A DNA stretch of 42,387 nt from an uncultured Mucispirillum sp. (GTDB taxonomy: Bacteria > Chrysiogenota > Deferribacteres > Deferribacterales > Mucispirillaceae). The position numbers were made by a program, and so were the translations under genes. Positions 32,448 through 40,912 of this stretch are shown here, piece after piece. The stretch lies in assembly GCA_910586745.1 (NCBI GenBank), contig CAJUJZ010000004.1:1-42387 (forward strand), given 5' to 3'. Within the stretch, counting starts at the first letter, position 1. Each line of letters starts with the position of its first letter. The notes under the pieces are model-generated. The model saw only the letters and a list, made by a program, of their open reading frames with translations, searched no databases and had not been told where the DNA came from.

Positions 32448-33627
32448 TTATCTCTTTTTCCAAATCATTAATCATAGTATCTACATTTAAAGCAATTTCA
32501 CCAGATTTAGAATCAACAATTACTGCCCCTTTTGGTATAGAAACATCGCCAGATACTTTATAATCAGGAAGTCCTGCCTGAGTGGTTTCCACATCTTCTG
32601 GATTTACTTTAAAGTTTATATCTCTAAATTCATGAAGTCTTGATAAATTTTGTTTTATGATATTTAATGCAAAGCTGTCATTGATTTTTCTTTCCTCACC
32701 TATTAATGTTTTAACAAAACCAATAACTGTTGCAGGTACCTGCTCATCTAATGCATCAATACATGATTTTACTTCATCTAATTTTGCAAGTGCATCTTTA
32801 TAAAAAACATCAAGTTTTGCAATATAATCAGCTTTTTCTGCTTCATAATGTTTTTCAAACTCAATTTTCGCCTGCTCATAGCCTTCCTGTCTGCCTTCTT
32901 CTTTTGATGCTGCAAGCTGTTCAGGCAGAGTAGTCTTTAATTTTTCAAGCTCAGTGTTTGCTGCATCCAGCTGTTTATCTCTTTCCATTAATGCTTTTTC
33001 AACAGTTAATTTTAAAGCTTCCATTTCTTCTGCATGGGCTTTATAGCCATCAATCTGCTCTTTATATGATGCAAGCTCAGTTTTTAATGCTTCCAGCTCA
33101 CTTTCACTGATTAATGGGGACATTTCAGGGTTAGGAATAAACTCTTCATTTGAAATCAGACTACTTTCATAATGCTCTGACTGTGATCCTTGGTTATCAG
33201 TAACTGTCTGCATTACAGGAATATCTTCCAGTGGTAAATCATCTTCTACCCTGTCATTATTTCTGGAACGAACAACAGTTGGAGATTTTGGTTCATCATC
33301 TGAATTATCGGAAAACATTGGTGCTTCAACAAATCCCTGCCCTAACTTTCCAGCAGGTAAATCTACTTTTTCACCAACAATGCCATCCTCTGCCTTTGCA
33401 AGGCGGGAAGGTGGCCAGTAATCTTTATCAGTAACTTCATCTTCATATTCTTCTATTATTTCCGGCTCATCTTCTCCAGTATCACTAAACATATCCTGCA
33501 CTGATAATTCTTCGTCATCAGCAAAAGAGCGTAAATTATAATCTTTTTCACCACGCTCAACTGTGGCAAACTCTCTCATTTTAAATACACCCTCTGACCT
33601 GTCCTCTTTGATAACTTTTGATGACAT
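32404..33627 (-). CDS. fliH: Flagellar assembly protein FliH with a long acidic N-terminal extension
   Basis: 407 residues, compared with about 230 in E. coli. The C-terminal ~190 residues carry the FliH features: a long coiled coil with EEGRQEGYEQAKIEFEKHYE, then the globular FliI-binding region (VSGDVSIPKGAVIVDSKSGE). The first ~170 residues are acidic, low-complexity and probably disordered (DTGEDEPEIIEEYEDEVTD; DNSDDEPK). The ATG follows AGGAGCCGTTT. FliH keeps FliI at the export gate through FliN. The upstream 787 bases hold a tandem repeat array rather than the usual tight junction with fliG. Confidence 0.9.
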   Translation of the reverse strand: MSSKVIKEDRSEGVFKMREFATVERGEKDYNLRSFADDEELSVQDMFSDTGEDEPEIIEEYEDEVTDKDYWPPSRLAKAEDGIVGEKVDLPAGKLGQGFVEAPMFSDNSDDEPKSPTVVRSRNNDRVEDDLPLEDIPVMQTVTDNQGSQSEHYESSLISNEEFIPNPEMSPLISESELEALKTELASYKEQIDGYKAHAEEMEALKLTVEKALMERDKQLDAANTELEKLKTTLPEQLAASKEEGRQEGYEQAKIEFEKHYEAEKADYIAKLDVFYKDALAKLDEVKSCIDALDEQVPATVIGFVKTLIGEERKINDSFALNIIKQNLSRLHEFRDINFKVNPEDVETTQAGLPDYKVSGDVSIPKGAVIVDSKSGEIALNVDTMINDLEKEINAQLTAAESSQTQN

Positions 33628-33681
33628 AAACGGCTCCTAATTAAATAACATAAAAAAATACATCCTTGTATTTTTTTATCC

Positions 33682-34240
33682 ACGCTCTGACGAAGCAAGT
33701 TCGTCTATCGCTCTCGCACGCGTCGCCACTTCATGTGGCTCTTAAATAATATAAAAAATATTCATATTATACTTTTGTTCACACTCTAACAAAACAAGTT
33801 CGTCTATCGCTCTCGCACGCGTCGCCACTTCATGTGACTCTTAAGCAATATAAAAAATACTTATATTATATTTTTTTTCTATATTCTGACAAAACAAGTT
33901 CGTCTATCGCTCATCCTGTGCATCGCCACTTCATGTGACTCTTAAACAATATAAAAAATACTCATATTATATTTTTTTCTATGCTCTGACAAAACAAGTT
34001 CGTCTATCGCTCTCGCACGCGTCGCCACTTATGTGACTCTTAAACAATATAAAAAATACTCACATTATACTTTTGTCCACACTCTAACGAAACAAGTTCG
34101 TCTATCGCTCATCCTATGCGTCGCCACTTATGTGACTCTTAAACAATATAAAAAATACTTATATTATATTTTTTTCTATGCTCTGACAAAACAAGTTCGT
34201 CTATCGCTATTGCAAGCCTCGTTACTTCATGAACCTTATA
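33682..34240 (-). repeat. Six ~99-bp tandem repeats between fliG and fliH
   Basis: The core caagttcgtctatcgct begins at 33696, 33795, 33895, 33995, 34093 and 34192: a period of 98-100 bases. Each unit has a less AT-rich half and an AT-rich half. On the minus strand (the flagellar mRNA sense) most units can form four hairpins: GACGAA/TTCGTC, GCCAC/GTGGC, CGC/GCG and AATATAA/TTATATT. Two subtypes interleave: cores continuing ctcgcacgcg (units 1, 2, 4) and catcct (units 3, 5). Unit 6 is degenerate. Not a CRISPR: the whole unit is repeated. Confidence 0.93.
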
Positions 34241-34365
34241 CCTGCTGATTAGTTGATTTTAAATGTATTTCATTATAATCCTTTATCATTTATTGGTTAT
34301 AATAATAAAATAATAAAAATAAAAATCATACTTTTTATTTTTATTTCCTATGAAAATTTTTGCAT

Positions 34366-34412
34366 ATAAGGGGGATAGCATTAAGGGGATTGAAGATTAT
34401 CCCCCTTAATCT
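34366..34412 (-). promoter_or_regulatory. Two mutually exclusive hairpins just after fliG
   Basis: AAGGGGGATA (34368-34377) pairs with TATCCCCCTT (34398-34407). Alternatively ATTAAGGGG (34380-34388) pairs with CCCCTTAAT (34402-34410). They share the right arm. No T-run follows on the minus strand, so a simple terminator is unlikely; an mRNA 3'-end stabiliser or switch is possible. Confidence 0.6.
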
Positions 34413-34414
34413 GC

Positions 34415-35458
34415 TTATATAAACTGTTCTTCTTCACCGCCGCCGATACTAATAACACCTTCTTCATCAAGCTCCCTTACGATTGCAACAATCTCATGCT
34501 GAGCTTTTTCAACATCTTTCAATCGGACAGGTCCCATATAATCCATTTCTTCCTGCATGGTTTCCATAGCACGCTTAGACATATTTTCAAAGAATTTTTT
34601 CTTAGTATCTTCATCAGCCCCTTTAAGAGCAAATGTAAGCACTTTTTTATCAGCTTTTTTAAGTATTTCCTGAATCGCTGCTGTTCCAAGAACTTTAATA
34701 TCATCAAAGACAAACATCATATCTCTAATTTTTGCAACTAACTCTGGAGAATCTTTTTCTAATCTGTCAAGAGTAGTTTTACTTGCAACCCTGTCCATAC
34801 GGTTGAAAATTTCTGCAACAGACTTAACGCCGCCCACTTCAACATTATATGATGATAATGCTTCAAACCTTTCTTCTAACACTTTTGAAAGTGTTTTAAC
34901 AACAGCTGGAGAAATATCCTGCAGGTTTGCAATTCTTACAGCAACTTCTGCTTTTAAATCTTCTGGCAGCTGTGCCATAGATTCTGCTGCATGTGATGGG
35001 TCTAAATGGGCAAGAATTAAGGCAATAGTCTGCGGGTGCTCGTTCATAATAAATTTTGCAAGCTGTTTAGGGTCTATCTTAGTTAAGAATTCAAAACCAG
35101 ATGACTGCTCAAGCATTTTAGTAAGCCTGTCAATAATCTTCCTTGCCCGTTCTGGTCCTAATGATTTAACAAGGATAGATTTAGCATACTCTAAACCACC
35201 TTTAGAAATAAATTTTTTAGCAAGCATCATATTGTAGAATTCTTCTACAACTTCATCTATCTGCTCAGGTGGAACAACTCTTGTTAATGCAATTTCTTTT
35301 GATAAGTCAGACACTTCTTCATCATCTAAGAATGCCATAACCTTAGAAGATATTTCTTCCCCTAAAGCAACCATTAAAATAGCAGCTTTTTTCATACCCT
35401 GCGATGACTGAATGCCAGAAATGGCAGCCATCATAGCAGCTGCATCTTCTTTAGCCAT
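34415..35458 (-). CDS. fliG: Flagellar motor switch protein FliG
   Basis: A 347-residue rotor protein of the C-ring that contacts FliF, FliM and the MotA stator. The middle domain has EHPQTIALILAHLDP, and the C-terminal domain has the charged torque region around ELVAKIRDMMFVFDDIKVLG. The last residues (EEGVISIGGGEEEQFI) are typical. The start codon shares a base with the fliF stop (TAATG). Downstream it is separated from fliH by alternative hairpins and a repeat array. Confidence 0.97.
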   Translation of the reverse strand: MAKEDAAAMMAAISGIQSSQGMKKAAILMVALGEEISSKVMAFLDDEEVSDLSKEIALTRVVPPEQIDEVVEEFYNMMLAKKFISKGGLEYAKSILVKSLGPERARKIIDRLTKMLEQSSGFEFLTKIDPKQLAKFIMNEHPQTIALILAHLDPSHAAESMAQLPEDLKAEVAVRIANLQDISPAVVKTLSKVLEERFEALSSYNVEVGGVKSVAEIFNRMDRVASKTTLDRLEKDSPELVAKIRDMMFVFDDIKVLGTAAIQEILKKADKKVLTFALKGADEDTKKKFFENMSKRAMETMQEEMDYMGPVRLKDVEKAQHEIVAIVRELDEEGVISIGGGEEEQFI

Positions 35459-37146
35459 TAGTTACTACCCCCTTGACCATTACTATTTTTAATCATAGCT
35501 TTTACTAAGTTTGCTATCATCTCAGGGTCCTCATTGGCCTGTTCCTCAATTTTCTTCAACATAACTTTAGATTTTACTGCTTCCACATCAATAGGGGTAG
35601 ATTCTTCTAGTTCTGCCTCTATTTCACGCTCTAATTCTTCAACAGATTTAGGGAAACCGCTTTCATCGCCAACAGAAATATCAAGACCTGCCATTTGAGC
35701 ATCAAGGGCAGATTCCCCAAGCATTTCTTCATCGATTTCGCGAGATTTATCAAGCCTTTTCAAAATTGGGCGTAAAATTAGCAGCCAAAACATAAAGATA
35801 ATTACAACAGCACTTACATAAGATGCAATTTGTTTTATCATTTCCATACGCTTAGCACTCTCTTCTGCCATTAAATCTATTTCATCTTTTGTTGTATCAA
35901 AAGATATATTTGTTACTTCAATAACATCTGTCCTGCCTGCATCATAGCCAACTGCTGCGGCAACAGCAGCACGGAGTCTTGTCATTTCATCTTCTGTCCA
36001 AGGTTTACGCACAAGCTGCCTTGTGCCATCCACTGTTTCTATAGCCTGCCTATCGTCTACGACTACAGCAACCGTTAGCCTTTTTATTTCACCGCCAACT
36101 TTATTTTCCCTTGTAACAGTTTTATCTATTTCATAGTTAGTAGTTTCATCTGTTTTACTGTATTCACTGACAATACCATCAACTAAAATATCAGGCTCAG
36201 CCAGATTTGATTCAACCCCAGGAATACCCTGCGGACCTTTACCAGTCTGTCTTGAATTAATTTCCAGTGTTCTTTGTGACCGAGTAACTGGTGTATCGCC
36301 AAATTTCTCACTTATAACTTCTCTTTGAGAAAAATCCATTGCTACACTTACACGGACTATAAATGGATTATCTGCACCAAGCATTGGAAGAAGTGCATTT
36401 CTAAGCCTTTCTTCCATATATTTTTCCTGGTCTCTTTCATAAGCAATCTGGTTTTGAGTAAGTCTGTATGGCTCATTTGCTTCTGTCATAAAAGCACTAA
36501 GCAGGTTACCTGCAGTATCAACTACCTGAATATTTTTAGGCTCAAGACCTTTTACTGAAGCAGCTACTAAATGGCTGATAGAGCGGACTTCATCTTCACT
36601 TAATGTCTGACCCTGAATTAATTTTAAAGCGACAGAGGCTTTTGCCTGCTGTTCTTCTGAAACAAAAAGCCTTTCTTTAGGAATACTTAAATGAACTTTT
36701 GCTTCTAAAACTTTATCCATTGTTGCAATAGTATTACTTAATTCGCCTTGTAATGCTCTTTGATAGTCTACATTCTGCATAAACTCAGTTTTACCAAAAC
36801 TTGATTTATCAAAAAGCTCAAATCCTGCAGCAGGTGGTGTTTTTGGAAGACCCTGCTCTGCAAGCATCATTCTGGCATTATATACATTTTCTTGTGGAAC
36901 TTCTATAGATGTACCGTTTACTCTAAAAGGAACAGCCTGCTGGCGTAACTGGTTACTGACTGCCTGAACATCATCCTGAGTCATATCAGTGTAAAGTGGT
37001 TTATAAGCTGGCTTATTAGCCCAGATAAGCAGAACAGTAACAGCAGCAGCAACTGCAACAGATGCAGCACCAATTGCCACTTTTTGCAGAGTTGTAAGCT
37101 TTGCCCAGATATCTAAAAATTGTGTGGATAAATTACGCACCGCCAT
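35458..37146 (-). CDS. fliF: Flagellar MS-ring protein FliF
   Basis: 562 residues with two membrane helices (about 20-42 and 440-462) flanking a large periplasmic part. Conserved sections include KPLYTDMTQDDVQAVSNQL, FELFDKSSFGKTEFMQNVDY, ALQGELSNTIATMDKVLEAKVHL and QGIPGVESNLAE. The cytoplasmic C terminus ends in the segment that binds FliG (NEDPEMIANLVKAMIKN). It is the base on which the flagellum and export gate assemble. It is coupled to fliG by a 1-base overlap. Confidence 0.97.
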   Translation of the reverse strand: MAVRNLSTQFLDIWAKLTTLQKVAIGAASVAVAAAVTVLLIWANKPAYKPLYTDMTQDDVQAVSNQLRQQAVPFRVNGTSIEVPQENVYNARMMLAEQGLPKTPPAAGFELFDKSSFGKTEFMQNVDYQRALQGELSNTIATMDKVLEAKVHLSIPKERLFVSEEQQAKASVALKLIQGQTLSEDEVRSISHLVAASVKGLEPKNIQVVDTAGNLLSAFMTEANEPYRLTQNQIAYERDQEKYMEERLRNALLPMLGADNPFIVRVSVAMDFSQREVISEKFGDTPVTRSQRTLEINSRQTGKGPQGIPGVESNLAEPDILVDGIVSEYSKTDETTNYEIDKTVTRENKVGGEIKRLTVAVVVDDRQAIETVDGTRQLVRKPWTEDEMTRLRAAVAAAVGYDAGRTDVIEVTNISFDTTKDEIDLMAEESAKRMEMIKQIASYVSAVVIIFMFWLLILRPILKRLDKSREIDEEMLGESALDAQMAGLDISVGDESGFPKSVEELEREIEAELEESTPIDVEAVKSKVMLKKIEEQANEDPEMIANLVKAMIKNSNGQGGSN

Positions 37147-37341
37147 ATATGGTCGCTCCTATACTATATATAAAGTTACACTATGTACAAATATAGTGAT
37201 ATATACTGCAATATATAAAATTTCTTTAATAGTTACAAGTATTTTTTTACAATTTAACCATATACTGCCATATTAACTGTAAAAATTTCCACATTATTTT
37301 ATATCATTAAGATAAATGTATAATTTTATATAATATAAACA

Positions 37342-37545
37342 CTATTTCGTATAATTATCTATCTGCTCACTCATAAATTTTAATTCATTTACTGCATCAT
37401 CTGCATAAAACACAGTAAAAAACAATGAACACAGTAAAACAATAAACACAACCACTGCAAATCTTTTAAGATTTGAAGGCAGTGACTGCCATAATAATTT
37501 TAATGAAGATAAATTTTCTTCTTTAGAATCAGCCTCTTTATCCAA
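37342..37545 (-). CDS. Small single-pass membrane protein between fliE and fliF
   Basis: 67 residues read from a TTG at 37545 (GGAG 8 bases upstream): polar N terminus, one helix near residues 29-49 (FAVVVFIVLLCSLFFTVFYA), then a short charged tail. No family is recognised. Its place inside the flagellar operon, 129 bases after fliE and 195 bases before fliF, suggests a basal-body accessory protein. The non-ATG start and short length lower certainty. Confidence 0.5.
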   Translation of the reverse strand: MDKEADSKEENLSSLKLLWQSLPSNLKRFAVVVFIVLLCSLFFTVFYADDAVNELKFMSEQIDNYTK

Positions 37546-37674
37546 AATTTCGCTCCATATATTACAAATATATTATTAATTTTATATAAAGATAGTAATG
37601 ACACAGCGATATTGCTAAATAGCAGCGTATTACAAGAGGGATAAGAAAATCAAGTGCAGTAAAAGAAAAATATA

Positions 37675-37983
37675 CTACACTTGAGTTTTGATAACTTCTT
37701 GATAAGCAGATAATAATTTGTTGCGGACTTCCATCATCATTTTAAGAGATGTATCAGCCTTCTGCATAGCTATCATTGTGTCATGCACATCAGTATTTTC
37801 ACCATTTAGTGCCTGCTGAATAGCTGCTGTTGCATTATGCTGAGCAGAATCCACACTATTAAGTGCTGTTTTTAAAATATCAGAGAAGCTGTCCCCTTCC
37901 ACAACAGAAGGCTGCTGTGTAGAGCTGTAGTTGGTTTCAAGACTGTTTGGAAGTAAAATATCCAGTTTATTAATATCAGCCAT
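37675..37983 (-). CDS. fliE: Flagellar hook-basal body protein FliE
   Basis: 102 residues. The family's C-terminal section is clear: AAIQQALNGENTDVHDTMIA, then QKADTSLKMMMEVRNKLLSAYQEVI. FliE joins the MS ring to the proximal rod and is needed for export of other rod proteins. AGGAG lies before the ATG. It follows flgC after 138 bases and precedes the small membrane ORF and fliF. Confidence 0.95.
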   Translation of the reverse strand: MADINKLDILLPNSLETNYSSTQQPSVVEGDSFSDILKTALNSVDSAQHNATAAIQQALNGENTDVHDTMIAMQKADTSLKMMMEVRNKLLSAYQEVIKTQV

Positions 37984-38121
37984 TTTCTGCTCCTATCTTT
38001 ATATATATAATATACATTCTTTTTAGTTACTTATCAATATAAATTGATATTAGGAAAATTTTGCCGCATGTAATATGGCACTAATTTCCCTTATTCAATA
38101 TCAGGAAAAAATTTCCTAATC

Positions 38122-38526
38122 TTATTGTCGTCCAATTTCCAGTGCAGCATTAGATAATTGTTTAGCTGACTGCAAAATAGTTAAGTTTGATTCATAGGCT
38201 CTTGCTGCTTCCAAAAGGTTAACCATTTCTTCCACAGGGCTTATATTAGGCATTGCTACATAACCTTCTTCGTTTGCATCAGGGTGAGTTGGGTCATACT
38301 GCAGACGAGGTGGTTTCGTATCTTCATATATTTTATCAACCTGAACACCACCTTTATGTTCACCAGTTAGTACTTGTTTAAATATAACATTTTTCTTCCT
38401 GTATGGACCGCCATCTTCTGTGCGTGTAGTATTAGCATTTGCCATATTTGAAGATAAAACACTCATTCTTATTCTTTGTGCGGAAAGCCCTGTAGCTGCC
38501 ACATCTAATACATCAAAATAACTCAT
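38122..38526 (-). CDS. flgC: Flagellar basal-body rod protein FlgC
   Basis: A 134-residue proximal rod protein. The N terminus has the rod/hook consensus (DVAATGLSAQRIRMSVLSSNMANANTT in part), and the C terminus VEEMVNLLEAARAYESNLTI packs against it in the rod. The middle VAMPNISPVEEMV is the FlgC signature region. It starts 18 bases after flgB. Inverted repeats around 38095-38115 (GGAAA/TTTCC) follow its stop and may attenuate transcription into fliE. Confidence 0.96.
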   Translation of the reverse strand: MSYFDVLDVAATGLSAQRIRMSVLSSNMANANTTRTEDGGPYRKKNVIFKQVLTGEHKGGVQVDKIYEDTKPPRLQYDPTHPDANEEGYVAMPNISPVEEMVNLLEAARAYESNLTILQSAKQLSNAALEIGRQ

Positions 38527-38544
38527 TTTCTATCTCCTAACTTC

Positions 38545-38961
38545 TTACTGAGCCTGTGTTTTAGTTAAGTCTACAAGACCAGTTACTTTTTTGCCTGCAA
38601 TTTGAGAAAGCAGTTTATATCTTAATTCTGCTTCTGCCTGCTGGCTCATTTCATAATCCATATTAACATCATTTCCATCATTTCTTATAGATGGATTATT
38701 TTGAAAACGAACTAATGTCCTAGGATCTAGTTCTTCATCGCCTGTTGGCATATGCATTGGGTTAGTGCGTTTAAGTGATACAGGATTATTTGAATTAGAA
38801 TAATATTCTTCCATAACTTCGCTGAAAACAAGTTTAACAGCTTTATATTTTGGAGTATCCTGATTTGCAATGTTTCTTGATATACCGTTATTTTTTACTG
38901 ATAAAGTATCAAGAGCAAAGTTTAAATCATTTACTTTAGTTTTATCAAAAATCCCTACCAT
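38545..38961 (-). CDS. flgB: Flagellar basal-body rod protein FlgB
   Basis: 138 residues starting MVGIFDKTKVNDLNFALDTL at 38961, after AGAGGTGTGAA. The rod-family N-terminal motif is LSVKNNGISRNIANQDTPKY. The C terminus (MSQQAEAELRYKLLSQIAGK) is the usual coiled partner. It is the first gene of the flagellar operon, 13 bases downstream of the nearer sigma-54 promoter's expected start site. Confidence 0.95.
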   Translation of the reverse strand: MVGIFDKTKVNDLNFALDTLSVKNNGISRNIANQDTPKYKAVKLVFSEVMEEYYSNSNNPVSLKRTNPMHMPTGDEELDPRTLVRFQNNPSIRNDGNDVNMDYEMSQQAEAELRYKLLSQIAGKKVTGLVDLTKTQAQ

Positions 38962-38984
38962 TTCACACCTCTTACTTTTTAATA

Positions 38985-39000
38985 AGCAATACAAATGCCA
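38985..39000 (-). promoter_or_regulatory. Sigma-54 promoter P2 of the flgB operon (proximal)
   Basis: TGGCAT-N5-TTGCT on the minus strand (-24 at 38995-39000, -12 at 38985-38989). The predicted start near 38975 leaves a leader of about 14 bases including the ribosome site. Confidence 0.75.
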
Positions 39001-39037
39001 CTTTTAAATTCACTTTTCATTCACTTGCTTATTTATT

Positions 39038-39053
39038 AGCAAGAGGAGTGCCA
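39038..39053 (-). promoter_or_regulatory. Sigma-54 promoter P1 of the flgB operon (distal)
   Basis: TGGCAC-N5-TTGCT on the minus strand (-24 at 39048-39053, -12 at 39038-39042), a consensus -24/-12 element. It lies between the ThrE gene stop and flgB. Confidence 0.85.
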
Positions 39054-39064
39054 AAATATAAAAA

Positions 39065-39565
39065 TTATTTTGCTTTCTTTTTCCTTGTCATTGTAAATGA
39101 TTTTTCATAGAAAACTAAAAGAGGGATAGTAACACCTACTGCTAATGCAGTAATAATGGATAATGTAGTAATACCATTATCAAAAATACTGATAATGATT
39201 TCCTGTTTATCAGCAATAGCTGCTGCCTGACTATACTTAACTATTGATAAAATAGTTTCATAAGCATAAAGCCCTGGAATCATAGGTAAAAGTGCTGGAA
39301 ATGAAACAACTTCCATAGAACACCTTAGTTTATTAGCCATATAAAGCCCTAAAAAGCCTATTATTACAGCAGCAATTAATGTAGCAGTAGAGATGCCTAT
39401 ACCATACTGCACTATTAAAAAATATCTGCAGCCCCTGCCTGTTGCTGCTAAAATTGCAGTAAATATTATAAGCCTTTTAGGCGGGTCACTGATTAATGCA
39501 AAACCAACTGCAGCAATAGCTGCAAAAAGTGCTTCATTTAAAGAATATAATATTGTATGTATCAT
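39065..39565 (-). CDS. ThrE-type exporter, small membrane half (ThrE_2/DUF3815-like)
   Basis: 166 residues from the ATG at 39565 (MIHTILYSLNEALFAAIAAV), which overlaps the upstream gene's stop as ATGA. Five membrane helices are predicted. FALISDPPKRLIIFTAILAA and SFPALLPMIPGLYAYETILS (near residue 90) are typical of the small partner of split threonine/serine exporters. The pair would export amino acids or related metabolites from the inner membrane. The flgB promoter region starts right after its stop. Confidence 0.82.
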   Translation of the reverse strand: MIHTILYSLNEALFAAIAAVGFALISDPPKRLIIFTAILAATGRGCRYFLIVQYGIGISTATLIAAVIIGFLGLYMANKLRCSMEVVSFPALLPMIPGLYAYETILSIVKYSQAAAIADKQEIIISIFDNGITTLSIITALAVGVTIPLLVFYEKSFTMTRKKKAK

Positions 39566-40338
39566 AAAAACAACCAGCTTGTTAAAGATAATGTTGCATA
39601 AAGCCCTATTGCTATACAAATAACAAGTATCATAGAACTTACTGCCCTTGCTATGCCTGTCATAACATGGCCGTCAAGTATATCTGTAACTGAGTTTATT
39701 ATGTGAACGCCGGGTATTAAAAATAATACACTCGTAGATACTGCCACATCTAATGTATTTGTAGTAATAAGAAATGAGCCTATTAAATATGCAGTAAATG
39801 ATGCTGTAAAAGAAACAGCAATTATCATTGCTCTGACATCAAACTTTAATTTAAGAAGTAAAAGCCTTAATGAAAAAGCAACAAGTGTAGAAAGAAAAAC
39901 AATCAGCATAGCATAATAATCGCCGCCAAAAAGCTCGCAGAATGCTGCAATAGCACATGATGCAAAAAATAATACTATAAAATTAGATGAGTGCGCCTTT
40001 GATACTATTTCATAATATTTTTCTTTTACTTCTTCTAAAGACATATCTGAATCAAAGGACTGCCAGCTTAATGCACTTAAATCATTAACTATACTTAAAC
40101 TTAAATGGGGCGGCATCTGCTGCTTAACAGATGTGCGTCTTTTAGAAGAATCTAAAGGGTCTTTAATAGTCATTGTAATATTTCTTTGAAAAATTGCAAT
40201 AGCTGCATCATAGCCAAAGGATTTACATATCCTTGTTACATTGCGGACAGTTCTTTCTGTATTTGCTCCTGAACGCATAAGCATTGCAGCATAATCAAGT
40301 AAAAAATTACTCAACTCTTGAATATCTGCGGTTTTCAT
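39562..40338 (-). CDS. ThrE-type exporter, large half (DUF1212-like)
   Basis: 258 residues. The cytoplasmic N-terminal ~110 residues (LLDYAAMLMRSGANTERTV; FQRNITMTIKD) match the ThrE hydrolase-like domain, followed by five membrane helices (VLFLIPGVHIINSVTDILDG is the conserved segment). In Corynebacterium the two halves are one protein that exports threonine and serine. The start at 40338 lacks a strong ribosome site. It is probably transcribed with the small half only. Confidence 0.85.
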   Translation of the reverse strand: MKTADIQELSNFLLDYAAMLMRSGANTERTVRNVTRICKSFGYDAAIAIFQRNITMTIKDPLDSSKRRTSVKQQMPPHLSLSIVNDLSALSWQSFDSDMSLEEVKEKYYEIVSKAHSSNFIVLFFASCAIAAFCELFGGDYYAMLIVFLSTLVAFSLRLLLLKLKFDVRAMIIAVSFTASFTAYLIGSFLITTNTLDVAVSTSVLFLIPGVHIINSVTDILDGHVMTGIARAVSSMILVICIAIGLYATLSLTSWLFL

Positions 40339-40439
40339 ACTACCTCACAATACTTTACTATACTTTTAAATAGAAAACTTATATAATACTGATAAAAGCT
40401 GTTGTCAATCATAAATAATCATTAAAATATAAAAACATC

Positions 40440-40468
40440 TTGATAGTAAAATTTATTATGCCTATACA
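40440..40468 (+). promoter_or_regulatory. Promoter of the TRL-family lipoprotein gene
   Basis: TTGATA (40440-40445), a 17-base spacer, and TATACA (40463-40468). Expected start near 40475, giving a short leader. Confidence 0.55.
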
Positions 40469-40509
40469 TTAATCGTCATACTGATAAAACAAATATGAAT
40501 GTTTTTATT

Positions 40510-40812
40510 ATGAAAAAAGTTTTAGTATTAGTTGCTCTTCTTGGTCTTTTAGCAGGCTGCAGCAGTGCAGGTTTAGTTGGTGGTATTTACACTAATGTTA
40601 TAACCCCAGTTAATGCTACAAGCAACGAAATAGGTGCAAAAACTGGTACTGCTAAATGCTTAAGTGTTTTAGGTATTGCAGCTACTGGCGACTGCTCTAC
40701 TGATGCAGCTGCTAAAAATGGTAACATTACTGAAATCAAAACAGTTGATAAAAAAACATTTTCTATTTTAGGTCTTTTCAACGAACAAACTACAATTGTA
40801 ACTGGAAACTAA
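40510..40812 (+). CDS. TRL-family small lipoprotein
   Basis: About 100 residues. From MKKVLVLVALLGLLAGC (ATG at 40510; an ATG at 40495 is in frame and equally free of a ribosome site) there is a lipobox LAGC. The mature part has the TRL-family pattern: GGIYTNVITPVNATSN, GTAKCLSVLGIAATGD and AAAKNGNITEIKTVD. Cys in TAKC and GDC are spaced as in many TRL proteins. These are abundant small envelope lipoproteins of unknown role in spirochaetes and proteobacteria. It has its own promoter and is followed 100 bases later by the RNA-repair gene. Confidence 0.85.
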   Translation: MKKVLVLVALLGLLAGCSSAGLVGGIYTNVITPVNATSNEIGAKTGTAKCLSVLGIAATGDCSTDAAAKNGNITEIKTVDKKTFSILGLFNEQTTIVTGN

Positions 40813-40912
40813 TCTTATAAATGTCTGGATATAATTATTCAGCTATTTTTTTATTTTCATATTTTCTTTATTTCTTTTATCATCTATGTTATTGTATATA
40901 AAGAGGTGAATT

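Noticed and set aside
33682..34240. CRISPR array
   Set aside because: The repeating unit is the whole ~99 bases with no unique spacers, and no cas gene is in the window.
34033..34248. 71-codon plus-strand ORF inside the repeats
   Set aside because: It only reflects the ~99-base periodicity keeping one frame open; no ribosome site, and other units do not keep the frame.
38041..38121. Terminator after flgC
   Set aside because: GGAAA/TTTCC repeats are present but short and AT-rich with no clear T-run; recorded only as a possible attenuator.
38962..38994. Earlier start for FlgB (MYCLLKSKRCE...)
   Set aside because: It would begin upstream of the proximal sigma-54 promoter's start site, and the ATG at 38961 has the ribosome site.
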